11,681 nucleotides of DNA. Source: Bacteroidales bacterium UBA1711. GTDB taxonomy: Bacteria > Bacteroidota > Bacteroidia > Bacteroidales > P3. The translations under genes and the position numbers were made by a program. The notes beneath the pieces are model-generated. The model was given only the letters and a program-made list of their open reading frames with translations. It had not been told where the DNA came from and ran no database searches. Positions 5,695 to 11,681 of the stretch are shown here, in pieces; the stretch's first letter is position 1; each line of letters begins with the position of its first letter. The DNA lies in the NCBI GenBank assembly GCA_002317325.1, contig DCJB01000129.1:1645-13325 (forward strand), read 5' to 3'.

Positions 5695-6181
5695 GGTCGG
5701 CCAACGGCCGGACGCTGTCCGCATCGGCTGGAAAGCGCAGGCGTGCCTGCCGGTAGAAGGAAAGCCGCTGGGCAAGCTGGTTTGAGATATGGGCCGCCAG
5801 TTCGTGGGGCTGCATCTGCGCCAGGAGGGGGCGCTGCTTCTTGGAGTTTTCTGCCCGTTGGATAATCAGCGGAAGCGGGGCCTCCAGAAACACCGTGCAG
5901 CCGTGGGCGTTCATCCACTCCATGTTGTCGAAGAAGCAGGGCGTGCCGCCCCCTGTCGAGATAACGGCGTGTTCGGCTGTCGCAGTGTCGAGGAGCGTCT
6001 GCCGCTCGATGGTGCGGAAGGCTTGCTCGCCATAGCGGCTGAAGAGGATGGGGATGGTCGTGCGGAAGCGTTGCTCGATAGCCCGGTCCAGGTCGATGAA
6101 GGGGCAGCCGAGCAGCCCTGCCAGCTGGTGGCCCACGGTGGTCTTTCCGCTGTACATATAGCCGACAAGGTATGTTTTCAT
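5666..6181 (-). CDS. aroK: Shikimate kinase
   Basis: It phosphorylates shikimate at the 3-hydroxyl with ATP, the fifth step of the shikimate pathway. The product has 171 residues, typical for the family. It shows the Walker A loop GYMYSGKTT (7-15), FIDLD (28-32) with Asp32 for shikimate, FRTIE (55-59), STGGGTP (75-81) and the lid Arg117 in KKQRPLL. RLSFY (139-143) gives the late substrate/nucleotide Arg. The start ATG overlaps the DUF4249 stop (ATGA on the minus strand, 6178-6181), making it the last gene of the glnA-folK-receptor-DUF4249-aroK run. Its 3' end overlaps the convergent radical SAM gene (5666-5694), and no terminator is visible between them. The partner DAHP synthase/chorismate mutase lies 1.7 kb away on the other strand. 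Confidence 0.96.
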   Translation of the reverse strand: MKTYLVGYMYSGKTTVGHQLAGLLGCPFIDLDRAIEQRFRTTIPILFSRYGEQAFRTIERQTLLDTATAEHAVISTGGGTPCFFDNMEWMNAHGCTVFLEAPLPLIIQRAENSKKQRPLLAQMQPHELAAHISNQLAQRLSFYRQARLRFPADADSVRPLADLIAREANHP

Positions 6182-7110
6182 CGTTTCTTCTTTGGCCCGA
6201 CGATGGTAATCAGCGGAAATGAGGTGCGGGCGGCGCCGGCGAATATGCCGAGCCCCCCCGCGACGTTGCTATACACGGGGGCTGGCTCGGTGATAAGTTG
6301 GGTCATGCTGGCGGCAGAGGCGACGTCTTGCAAATAGCGGTATCGCTCGGGGGTGACGTTCTCTACGGACAGCAGGTAGGTGTGCTTGAACGGGGCTATC
6401 TCGTTGGTGTCCGTGAGCAGCAAGACCGACAGGGAGGTCTCGTGCTGCTGGCCGTTTATCAGTTGGTCGGTGGTGAGGAGCTGGCTGTAGAAATAGCCCC
6501 CTATGGCTTCTGAGGCGGCCACGGAGGCGGCGGTGAGCTTGGCGTCGCCGCAGAGGAAGTAGGCCGACCCGGACTTCTCGACATCCACTGTCCGATCGAG
6601 GTATGGCTGGTAGCGCCGGCCGCTGTCGGCCTCAATGACGCGGATGTAGTATCTGTCTTTTGTGTCGGGGTTGTCGTTGATGGCGAACTTGATTCGGAGG
6701 AAGGTGAAGGCGCCGGAACTGTCTATGCTTACTTCGGGTGTGCTGATTTGGGGGATGTTGGGTATTGTGGTGTGGGCCGTCACGGTCTTGCCGTTCGCGT
6801 CAATGCGTATGAAGAGGCTGTCGTGTTCCCGGGGCGCGTAGTCGAAGAAGTAGTTGCAGCGGTCTGTGCTGTCGGGACGTAGGACGTTCCCGTTGACATA
6901 GAGGGTCATATCGGCGTTGCCGATGGGTGTGGTGAGGTTGCTGTCGAGGAAGTGGCCGCAATAGCCGAAGTTGACGAAGAAGTTCGAGTCGGCCAAGGGG
7001 ATGCCGTTGAGCGACAGTTGCGACTCGGCAATGCGGATGTCGATTTCCATGACCTTCTGGCATGAGGCAAACGCCAGGGCGATGATGAAGATAAGGAATA
7101 TTCTTTTCAT
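6178..7110 (-). CDS. DUF4249 family lipoprotein, partner of the TonB-dependent receptor
   Basis: This is a 310-residue predicted lipoprotein. A short hydrophobic signal ends in the lipobox FASC with Cys17, followed by QKVMEIDI. DUF4249 proteins commonly begin this way (Cys, then an acidic/hydrophobic strand), and the basic-acidic residues after Cys recall the Bacteroidetes surface-export signal without matching it strictly. The rest is beta-rich: NADMTLYVNG, SLFIRIDANGKTVTAHTTIP, RYYIRVIEAD and FKHTYLLSVENVTPERYRYL. The pattern suits an extracellular beta-sandwich domain. The C terminus has the AGGLGIFAGA segment usual in DUF4249. The gene starts 12 nt after the TonB-dependent receptor stop. 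This pairing is common in Bacteroidota and suggests a surface-exposed accessory to uptake, like SusD but unrelated in sequence. The ligand is unknown. Confidence 0.85.
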   Translation of the reverse strand: MKRIFLIFIIALAFASCQKVMEIDIRIAESQLSLNGIPLADSNFFVNFGYCGHFLDSNLTTPIGNADMTLYVNGNVLRPDSTDRCNYFFDYAPREHDSLFIRIDANGKTVTAHTTIPNIPQISTPEVSIDSSGAFTFLRIKFAINDNPDTKDRYYIRVIEADSGRRYQPYLDRTVDVEKSGSAYFLCGDAKLTAASVAASEAIGGYFYSQLLTTDQLINGQQHETSLSVLLLTDTNEIAPFKHTYLLSVENVTPERYRYLQDVASAASMTQLITEPAPVYSNVAGGLGIFAGAARTSFPLITIVGPKKKR

Positions 7111-7122
7111 GGACAGAGGGGG

Positions 7123-9543
7123 TTAGAAGTGGAGGGTGTAGGCGACGGAGGGCAGGATGGGGAAGATGGAGAGCTGCACCAAGGCCTTGGAGTATCCGTT
7201 GTAGGTGTATTCGGTGCTGGTGTAGGTGAGGTACGGGTTCTGACGGTTGTATAGGTTGTATATGCTGACGTTGATGGTTCGGCGGCAATTGGGCCGCTTG
7301 AAGCGGCGGTGGAAGTTGGCCCCTATGTCGGCCCGGTGGTAGTTGGGCATACGGAGGTTGTTGCGTCCGCTGACGTAGGAGAGGCTGTTGGTCAGCGTCA
7401 TCGCGCGGTTGTATTCCTCGGGGTCCGACGTGGCGACGGGGTACTTCTCAAGGGCCAGGGTTGCCGTATTGCCCGTGCAGAACACCCAGTTGGCACTGAT
7501 GTCTATCTTCTCGTTTATCTTGTAGTTGAGCACTATGTTGATGTCGTGCCGGCGGTCGTATTTGGCGGGGAAGGGCTTCCCGTTGTTCAGCACCTGCCCC
7601 TCGCGGTTGAAAAGGTGGGTGGTGCGGCTCCAGGTGTAGCCAATCCAGCCGGTGAACTGCCCGATGCTTTTCTCGGCGAGGAACTCCGCACCGTATGTCC
7701 ACCCGTCGCCGAGGCACACCAGCTGCTCCCATCCGACGGAGGAACCGAAGGCCGTCGCTCCGTCTCGATACTCCAGCAGGTTGCTCATCCGTTTGTAGTA
7801 TCCCTCGACGGAGAGGTCTATGGTGTTGGCGACGGTGTAGCAGGCTCCGGCGGCCACTTGGTGGGCCTTCATGGGCGGTATGAGGTTGGTGGAGGGCACC
7901 CAGAGGTCGGTGGGTAGGCTGATGCTGGTGGTGGAGAGCAGGTGCAGGTACTGCGACATATAGGCGTACCCGGCCTTCACTGAGAGGTCTTCGGTGATGA
8001 GGAAGCGGGCGGAGACACGGGGCTGCGCCGAGGGGTAGAACGACTCCTCGACACCGAAGCCCGAAAGGTTCAGCCCGTAGTTGATTCTGACCACCTTGCT
8101 CACTGTCCAGTCGTCTTCGGCAAAGAGCGTTATCTCGTTGGCGGGAATGAGGCCCTCGGAGAGGCTGGTGTCCATCTTCCAGGCCTGGTTCATCTGCACT
8201 TGGTCGTAATAGTCGATGGAGGCGCTGGCCACATTGGGCTGGAACCAGTGACGGGTGTATTGGCCGCCGAACTGGACTCCGTGGCTGGTCGAAGGGGTGT
8301 ATTGGAAGTCTATCCGGCCGATGAGGTCGCGGATGGCCGAGTTGTAGTCGCCGCTCATGACCGAGGTCTGTTCGCTGCCGTCTTTGAACTGGGCCACTTT
8401 TTCCGTGCCCGTGGTGATGGCGTTGCGGTACTGGGTGTAGGAGGCCGAGAGGTTCATGAACAGTTTGGGGCCGATCGCCCGATTCCACCGCAGGCCGCCA
8501 ACCACATTGCCCCAGCCGTTTTTGTATTTGAGATACTGGTCTTCGTTGAGGCTCGTCGTGGTGCGGACCTTGGTATAGACATCGTCGTTGCCGAGGTAGA
8601 AGGTGGCATAGAGGCGGTTCTTGTCGTCAAACCGGTGGGTGACCTTGGCGTTGATGTCGTAAAAGTAGTAGCCGGCGTCGATGTTCGACAGGTTGGCGTT
8701 CTTTCTGCCCAAATACTTCACCACGGGCAGCAGCAGGAGGTCGGCGAAGGTGCGCCGCGCTGATACGCTGAAGGTGGTGTTCTCGCTGCCCACGGGCCCT
8801 TCGAGGCTGATTTTCCCCGTGATGAGTCCGAGGGAGGCGGTGCCGCCAAAGCGTTTCGCGGATCCGTTGTTGGTCGTAACGTCGAGTATGCTCGAAAGCC
8901 TCCCGCCGAATCGGGCGGGGAAGCAGCCTTTGTATAGCGTGACGTTCTTCACCGCGTCTGAGTTGAAGGCGGAGAAGAACCCGCCGAGGTGGTTGATGTT
9001 GTAGAGCGGGACTCCGTCGAGGAGGAAGAGGTTTTCGTCGGGACCTCCCCCACGCACATACATCCCGCCCGTGCCCTCGTTGCCCGACTGGACCCCGGGC
9101 AGCAGCTGGATGGCCTTTACGATGTCGGCCTCGCCGAAGAGTACCGGCACCTGCTTGAGCTGCTCCACAGGTATGTCGAGGGCGCTCATGCGCGACGACT
9201 GGACCGAGTTGAGCCGCTCGGCTTTCACCACCACCTCTTTCAGCAGGGTGCTGGGCTGGAGCGCGTAGTTGCGGGTGGTGTTGGCCGTCAGGGCCACGGT
9301 GTCGTAGATGGGGTCGTGGCCCACGAAGTTGACACGCAGCACGGTCTGCTTCTCTTTTATCGTCAGAGAGAAACGGCCGTTGACATCGGTGACGGTGCCG
9401 TTGCCGCTGGTGGTGTTGTAGATGGTCGCCCCTATGAGGGTCTCTCCAGTGGGTTTGCTGGTGATGGTGCCGGAGAGGGTGTGCTGCCCCCGCAGGGCGA
9501 GGGGCATCAGCAGCACAAGGAGCAGAATGAACAGTCTGTACAC
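7123..9543 (-). CDS. TonB-dependent outer-membrane receptor with carboxypeptidase-regulatory N domain
   Basis: This is an outer-membrane transporter powered by TonB-ExbBD. The frame is open further upstream, but that part is the folK gene read in another frame. The GTG at 9543 (MYRLFILLLVLL) gives a good signal peptide (1-20, ending before HTLSGTI) and 806 residues. Residues ~21-97 form a carboxypeptidase-D regulatory-like beta-sandwich (GTITSKPTGETLIGATI), typical of Bacteroidota receptors. The plug domain (~100-225) has IQLLPGVQSGNEG, MYVRGGGPDENLFLLDGVP and FPARFGGRLSS. The remainder is a 22-strand-type barrel ending in Tyr-Thr-Leu-His-Phe, with the terminal Phe that the BAM machinery recognises. 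At ~800 residues it is shorter than SusC proteins, and a DUF4249 lipoprotein rather than SusD follows. Its start overlaps folK by 37 bp. The substrate cannot be read from the sequence. Confidence 0.93.
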   Translation of the reverse strand: MYRLFILLLVLLMPLALRGQHTLSGTITSKPTGETLIGATIYNTTSGNGTVTDVNGRFSLTIKEKQTVLRVNFVGHDPIYDTVALTANTTRNYALQPSTLLKEVVVKAERLNSVQSSRMSALDIPVEQLKQVPVLFGEADIVKAIQLLPGVQSGNEGTGGMYVRGGGPDENLFLLDGVPLYNINHLGGFFSAFNSDAVKNVTLYKGCFPARFGGRLSSILDVTTNNGSAKRFGGTASLGLITGKISLEGPVGSENTTFSVSARRTFADLLLLPVVKYLGRKNANLSNIDAGYYFYDINAKVTHRFDDKNRLYATFYLGNDDVYTKVRTTTSLNEDQYLKYKNGWGNVVGGLRWNRAIGPKLFMNLSASYTQYRNAITTGTEKVAQFKDGSEQTSVMSGDYNSAIRDLIGRIDFQYTPSTSHGVQFGGQYTRHWFQPNVASASIDYYDQVQMNQAWKMDTSLSEGLIPANEITLFAEDDWTVSKVVRINYGLNLSGFGVEESFYPSAQPRVSARFLITEDLSVKAGYAYMSQYLHLLSTTSISLPTDLWVPSTNLIPPMKAHQVAAGACYTVANTIDLSVEGYYKRMSNLLEYRDGATAFGSSVGWEQLVCLGDGWTYGAEFLAEKSIGQFTGWIGYTWSRTTHLFNREGQVLNNGKPFPAKYDRRHDINIVLNYKINEKIDISANWVFCTGNTATLALEKYPVATSDPEEYNRAMTLTNSLSYVSGRNNLRMPNYHRADIGANFHRRFKRPNCRRTINVSIYNLYNRQNPYLTYTSTEYTYNGYSKALVQLSIFPILPSVAYTLHF

Positions 9544-10019
9544 TCGGATAGAAGTTGGCTGAGGGTTTTGTTGAAGATGGGGTGAACGGCGTCGGGCGCT
9601 ATCTCGCACAGCGGCGCCAGCACAAAGCGGCGCAGGTGCATCCGGGGGTGGGGGAGGACGAGGTCGGGCGTGTCGAGAACCATCGGCCCGAATAGGATGA
9701 GGTCGATGTCTATCGGGCGGCTTGTGTATCTCCCCGCAGGGTGGCAGTGCCTTCGGCGGCCCAGTTCGGCCTCTATGTCGAGGGCGTGGCCGAGGCAGTC
9801 GCGCGGCGTGAGGGCGGTCTCCACGGCAAGGGCCCGGTTGTAGAAGTTCTGCGGCCGGGCCCCTCCGCAGTCCGCAAAGTCGCCCCAAGGCTCGGTCTCG
9901 TAGATATGCGACGAGGAAACAACAGACCCGATACGCTGCCGTACCAGGTCTGCTGCTTGGGCGAGGGTCCCGTTCCGGTCGCCCTGGTTGCCTCCGATGA
10001 GGAGGTGGAGGGTGTTCAT
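9507..10019 (-). CDS. folK: 2-amino-4-hydroxy-6-hydroxymethyldihydropteridine diphosphokinase (HPPK)
   Basis: It transfers pyrophosphate from ATP to 6-hydroxymethyl-7,8-dihydropterin, giving the substrate of dihydropteroate synthase in folate synthesis. The 170-residue product has GGNQGDR (9-15; usually GSNxGDR), YETEPWG (40-46), FYNRAL (59-64), the Mg-binding pair Asp104/Asp106 in RPIDIDLILFG, and LPHPRMHLRRFVLAPL (122-137). The last 11 residues form a Cys-rich tail with five cysteines (from Cys160). This tail lies beyond the conserved fold and is encoded by bases that also encode the receptor's signal peptide in another frame. The start is 15 nt after the glnA stop. Position within the five-gene minus-strand run suggests co-transcription with glnA. 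Confidence 0.95.
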   Translation of the reverse strand: MNTLHLLIGGNQGDRNGTLAQAADLVRQRIGSVVSSSHIYETEPWGDFADCGGARPQNFYNRALAVETALTPRDCLGHALDIEAELGRRRHCHPAGRYTSRPIDIDLILFGPMVLDTPDLVLPHPRMHLRRFVLAPLCEIAPDAVHPIFNKTLSQLLSECTDCSFCSLCC

Positions 10020-10034
10020 GGGAGAGTCGTCAAA

Positions 10035-11540
10035 TCAGCCGCAGTGCATGAAGGTCTCTACCAGTTCGAGAATTTTCTGCGTGTCGTTGCCTATCTCGGC
10101 GCGGAGGGTGCGGTCGTTGTATGAGCGCAGGTCCTTGACTATGCCGTCGATGAGGGCGGGGGCGAAGATGCCTTTCTCTTCGTAGATGGCGCGGTCGCGC
10201 TCCAGCAGGTCGGCGCTGGCCGCGCAGCTGTCGGGCAGCACGTCGAGGCGGCTGAGCACATCTTCATGCTCGAATATGTTGACGCTCACGTAGCGGTCCT
10301 TGGCATACTGCACCGCATCCGGCATCTCGAAGCCGTGGCGGGCGGCCACCGTCATGCCGGCGAGGAGCAGATATACGTTGGCGCTGCCGTCGGGCGTGCG
10401 CAGCTCGATGGTCTGCTTATGGCTGAAGTCAACCTCGGTGTTCTTCTCCAAGGGGTTGCAGTGGGCCATCATGTTGCCGCTGCCCTTGGTCCAGCCCAGC
10501 GGCACGCGCACCATGGCGCTGCGGTTGCGGTCGCCCCAGCAGATGTTGGTGGGGGCCTCCTGATGGGGCACTAAGCGGAAGTAGCTGGTGGGGTTGGTGT
10601 CGCCGAAGGCGGTCAGCGATCCGGCGAGGTTCAGGATGCCGGCGATGGCCTTGTGGGCGGTCTCGGTGAGGCCGTCGGGGCCGACGTACATGTTCTTGCC
10701 GTCTTTGCTGATGCGGGTGTGGATGTGCATCCCGCTGCCGGCTTTGCCCACCGTGATTTTGGGGGCGAAGGTGACGGTGATGTCGTACTGGTAGCCGAGG
10801 GTGCGCATTATCCATTTGGCGATGACCAGCTGGTCGGCGGCGTCTTCGAGGGTGGTGGGCAGAAACTCTATCTCGTTCTGCTCATACATGGTGTCGCCCA
10901 CGCAAAAGTTGCCCACCTCGCTGTGGCCGTATTTTATCAGCCCGCCCGATTCGGCGATGAGCTTCATGGCCTCGGTGCGGAAGTCCTCGAACTTGCAGAA
11001 GGGCGAGGAAGCGTGGTAGCCGCGCTGGTCGGCGGGGAGGTAGTCCTCTTCTTTGGGGGCGATGACGTAGTACTCCAGCTCGCCCATCACTTCAAACTCC
11101 ATGCCGCCGGTGGCCTCGCGGAAGGCTTTGCCGGCCTTGGCCAACGTGTATTCGGGAGCCATGTCGAAAGGCTCGCCGTCTTTGGTGTAGAAGTTGCAGA
11201 GGATGTCGAGGGTGGGAATGTCGGCAAAGGGGTCGATGAAGGCGGTGCGGAAGCGGGGGATGACATAGAGGTCGCTGCTGCCGGCTTCGAGGAAGGGGAA
11301 CAGGCTGCTGCCGTCCACGCGCTCGCCCGAGGTCAGAATCTCGTCGGCGTGTTCCAGGCTGTTGATTACAAAATTGAGCGTCTTCAGCCGCCCGTCGTTC
11401 GCCATATAGCGGAACTTGATCATCTCGATACGGAACTCCTCGATGACCTTGAGGATATCGGCCTTGGTGAATTCGGCCATTGGCTTCTGCAGAAACTGCA
11501 CCAGGCGGTTGGGATTGAGTTTTATTTCTTCTTGCTTCAT
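10035..11540 (-). CDS. glnA: Glutamine synthetase (type I-like, ~500 residues)
   Basis: It makes glutamine from glutamate, ammonia and ATP. The 501-residue product has the N-terminal beta-grasp region (about 20-110, with SSLFPFLEAGSSDLYVIP). The catalytic domain shows GELEYY (153-158, metal Glu), HSEVG and QNEIEF (206-226), GSGMHIH (268-274), the ATP/Arg motif DRNRSAMVRVP (337-347) and IELRTPDGSAN (378-388). The adenylylation-site tyrosine sequence of enterobacterial GlnA (NLYDLP) is absent; the region reads VNIFEHEDVL. Control by adenylylation is therefore unlikely. It is ~500 residues, clearly not the ~730-residue GlnN type III form that Bacteroidetes also carry. It leads a compact minus-strand run ending in aroK and has its own promoter in the divergent region 11570-11600. 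The ATG at 11540 is preceded by an AT-rich leader. Confidence 0.95.
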   Translation of the reverse strand: MKQEEIKLNPNRLVQFLQKPMAEFTKADILKVIEEFRIEMIKFRYMANDGRLKTLNFVINSLEHADEILTSGERVDGSSLFPFLEAGSSDLYVIPRFRTAFIDPFADIPTLDILCNFYTKDGEPFDMAPEYTLAKAGKAFREATGGMEFEVMGELEYYVIAPKEEDYLPADQRGYHASSPFCKFEDFRTEAMKLIAESGGLIKYGHSEVGNFCVGDTMYEQNEIEFLPTTLEDAADQLVIAKWIMRTLGYQYDITVTFAPKITVGKAGSGMHIHTRISKDGKNMYVGPDGLTETAHKAIAGILNLAGSLTAFGDTNPTSYFRLVPHQEAPTNICWGDRNRSAMVRVPLGWTKGSGNMMAHCNPLEKNTEVDFSHKQTIELRTPDGSANVYLLLAGMTVAARHGFEMPDAVQYAKDRYVSVNIFEHEDVLSRLDVLPDSCAASADLLERDRAIYEEKGIFAPALIDGIVKDLRSYNDRTLRAEIGNDTQKILELVETFMHCG

Positions 11541-11567
11541 AACGGAAAATTATTTTTTATTTGGGAC

Positions 11568-11600
11568 TGCAAAGATACGAATTATTTTTGTATCTTTGCA
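11568..11600. promoter_or_regulatory. Divergent promoter region with an 11-bp inverted repeat
   Basis: TGCAAAGATAC (11568-11578) and GTATCTTTGCA (11590-11600) are perfect inverted copies separated by 11 nt. Each arm contains TATCTTTGC, matching the Bacteroidetes -7 element TAnnTTTG. The right arm points toward the aminopeptidase gene at 11625, and the left arm, read on the minus strand, toward glnA. Leaders would be about 20 nt on each side. I find no TTTG -33 box at 19-21 nt for either promoter (the nearest candidates are ~27 nt away), so they may be weak or activator-dependent. Confidence 0.6.
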
Positions 11601-11624
11601 CTTTCAAACACAAATTTTACCGCC

Positions 11625-11681
11625 ATGTTTAGAAAGGAAACTTATATCGCTCGGCGCGAGCAGCTGCGCAAGGACGTGGGC
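11625..11681 (+). CDS. M24 aminopeptidase P-like (Xaa-Pro peptidase), N-terminal fragment cut by window edge
   Basis: Nineteen codons from the ATG at 11625 read MFRKETYIARREQLRKDVG and continue off the window. This resembles the start of Bacteroidetes aminopeptidase P family proteins, which typically begin Met-Phe-x-Lys-Glu-x-Tyr-x-x-Arg-Arg and continue with a creatinase-like N domain before the metal-binding M24 domain. These enzymes remove N-terminal residues before proline. The ATG lies ~26 nt after the -7 element at 11591-11598, which supports it as the start. Only the extreme N terminus is seen, so the call rests on pattern memory. Confidence 0.6.
   Translation, partial: MFRKETYIARREQLRKDVG

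Noticed and set aside
9544..9888. N-terminal extension of the TonB-dependent receptor frame
   Set aside because: The segment is Pro/Arg/His-rich, precedes an internal signal peptide, and is folK read in another frame. The GTG at 9543 is a better start.

Overview
The window comes from a member of the Bacteroidota, most likely Bacteroidales. The evidence is the Bacteroidetes-type promoters (TTTG, about 19 nt, then TAnnTTTG), A-rich leaders without clear Shine-Dalgarno sites, a bifunctional DAHP synthase/chorismate mutase, a TonB-dependent receptor paired with a DUF4249 lipoprotein, and a radical SAM/lipoprotein pair of a type known from this phylum. Most of the window is GC-rich; the first ~1.35 kb is clearly AT-rich and looks like exchanged surface-polysaccharide DNA. 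I cannot place the genus.

Region 1 (1-1350, + strand): the tail of a polysaccharide locus. An OafA-like acyltransferase with an SGNH domain is cut by the window edge. It overlaps by ATGA the start of an initiating sugar transferase, of which only the first ~44 residues remain. Region 2 (about 1350-1971): a G9 run, then the remnant of an ISAs1-family insertion sequence. Its 132-codon transposase frame appears to carry two internal deletions, each meeting at the same 8-bp word. Region 3 (1989-2744): a near-perfect Bacteroidetes promoter drives rplU and rpmA, closed by a hairpin/T-tract terminator.

Region 4 (2843-5694, + strand): a DAHP synthase/chorismate mutase fusion (entry to aromatic amino acid synthesis), then a lipoprotein and a radical SAM/SPASM enzyme coupled by a GTGA overlap. 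This pair, an anchored exported protein plus a likely peptide-modifying enzyme of unknown chemistry, is the most intriguing part of the window. The lipoprotein has no cysteine besides its lipid-anchored one, and the enzyme has Gly where the standard SPASM pattern expects a cysteine.

Region 5 (5666-11540, - strand): a compact five-gene run transcribed glnA, folK, TonB-dependent receptor, DUF4249 lipoprotein, aroK, with gaps of at most 15 nt or overlaps. It combines nitrogen assimilation, folate synthesis, outer-membrane uptake and the shikimate pathway. aroK overlaps the radical SAM gene tail-to-tail by 29 bp. Region 6 (11541-11681): a divergent promoter region containing an 11-bp perfect inverted repeat made of two outward-facing -7 elements, followed by the first 19 codons of an M24 aminopeptidase P-like gene. 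No tRNA, rRNA or CRISPR array was seen, and no gene-free stretch exceeds 300 bases.
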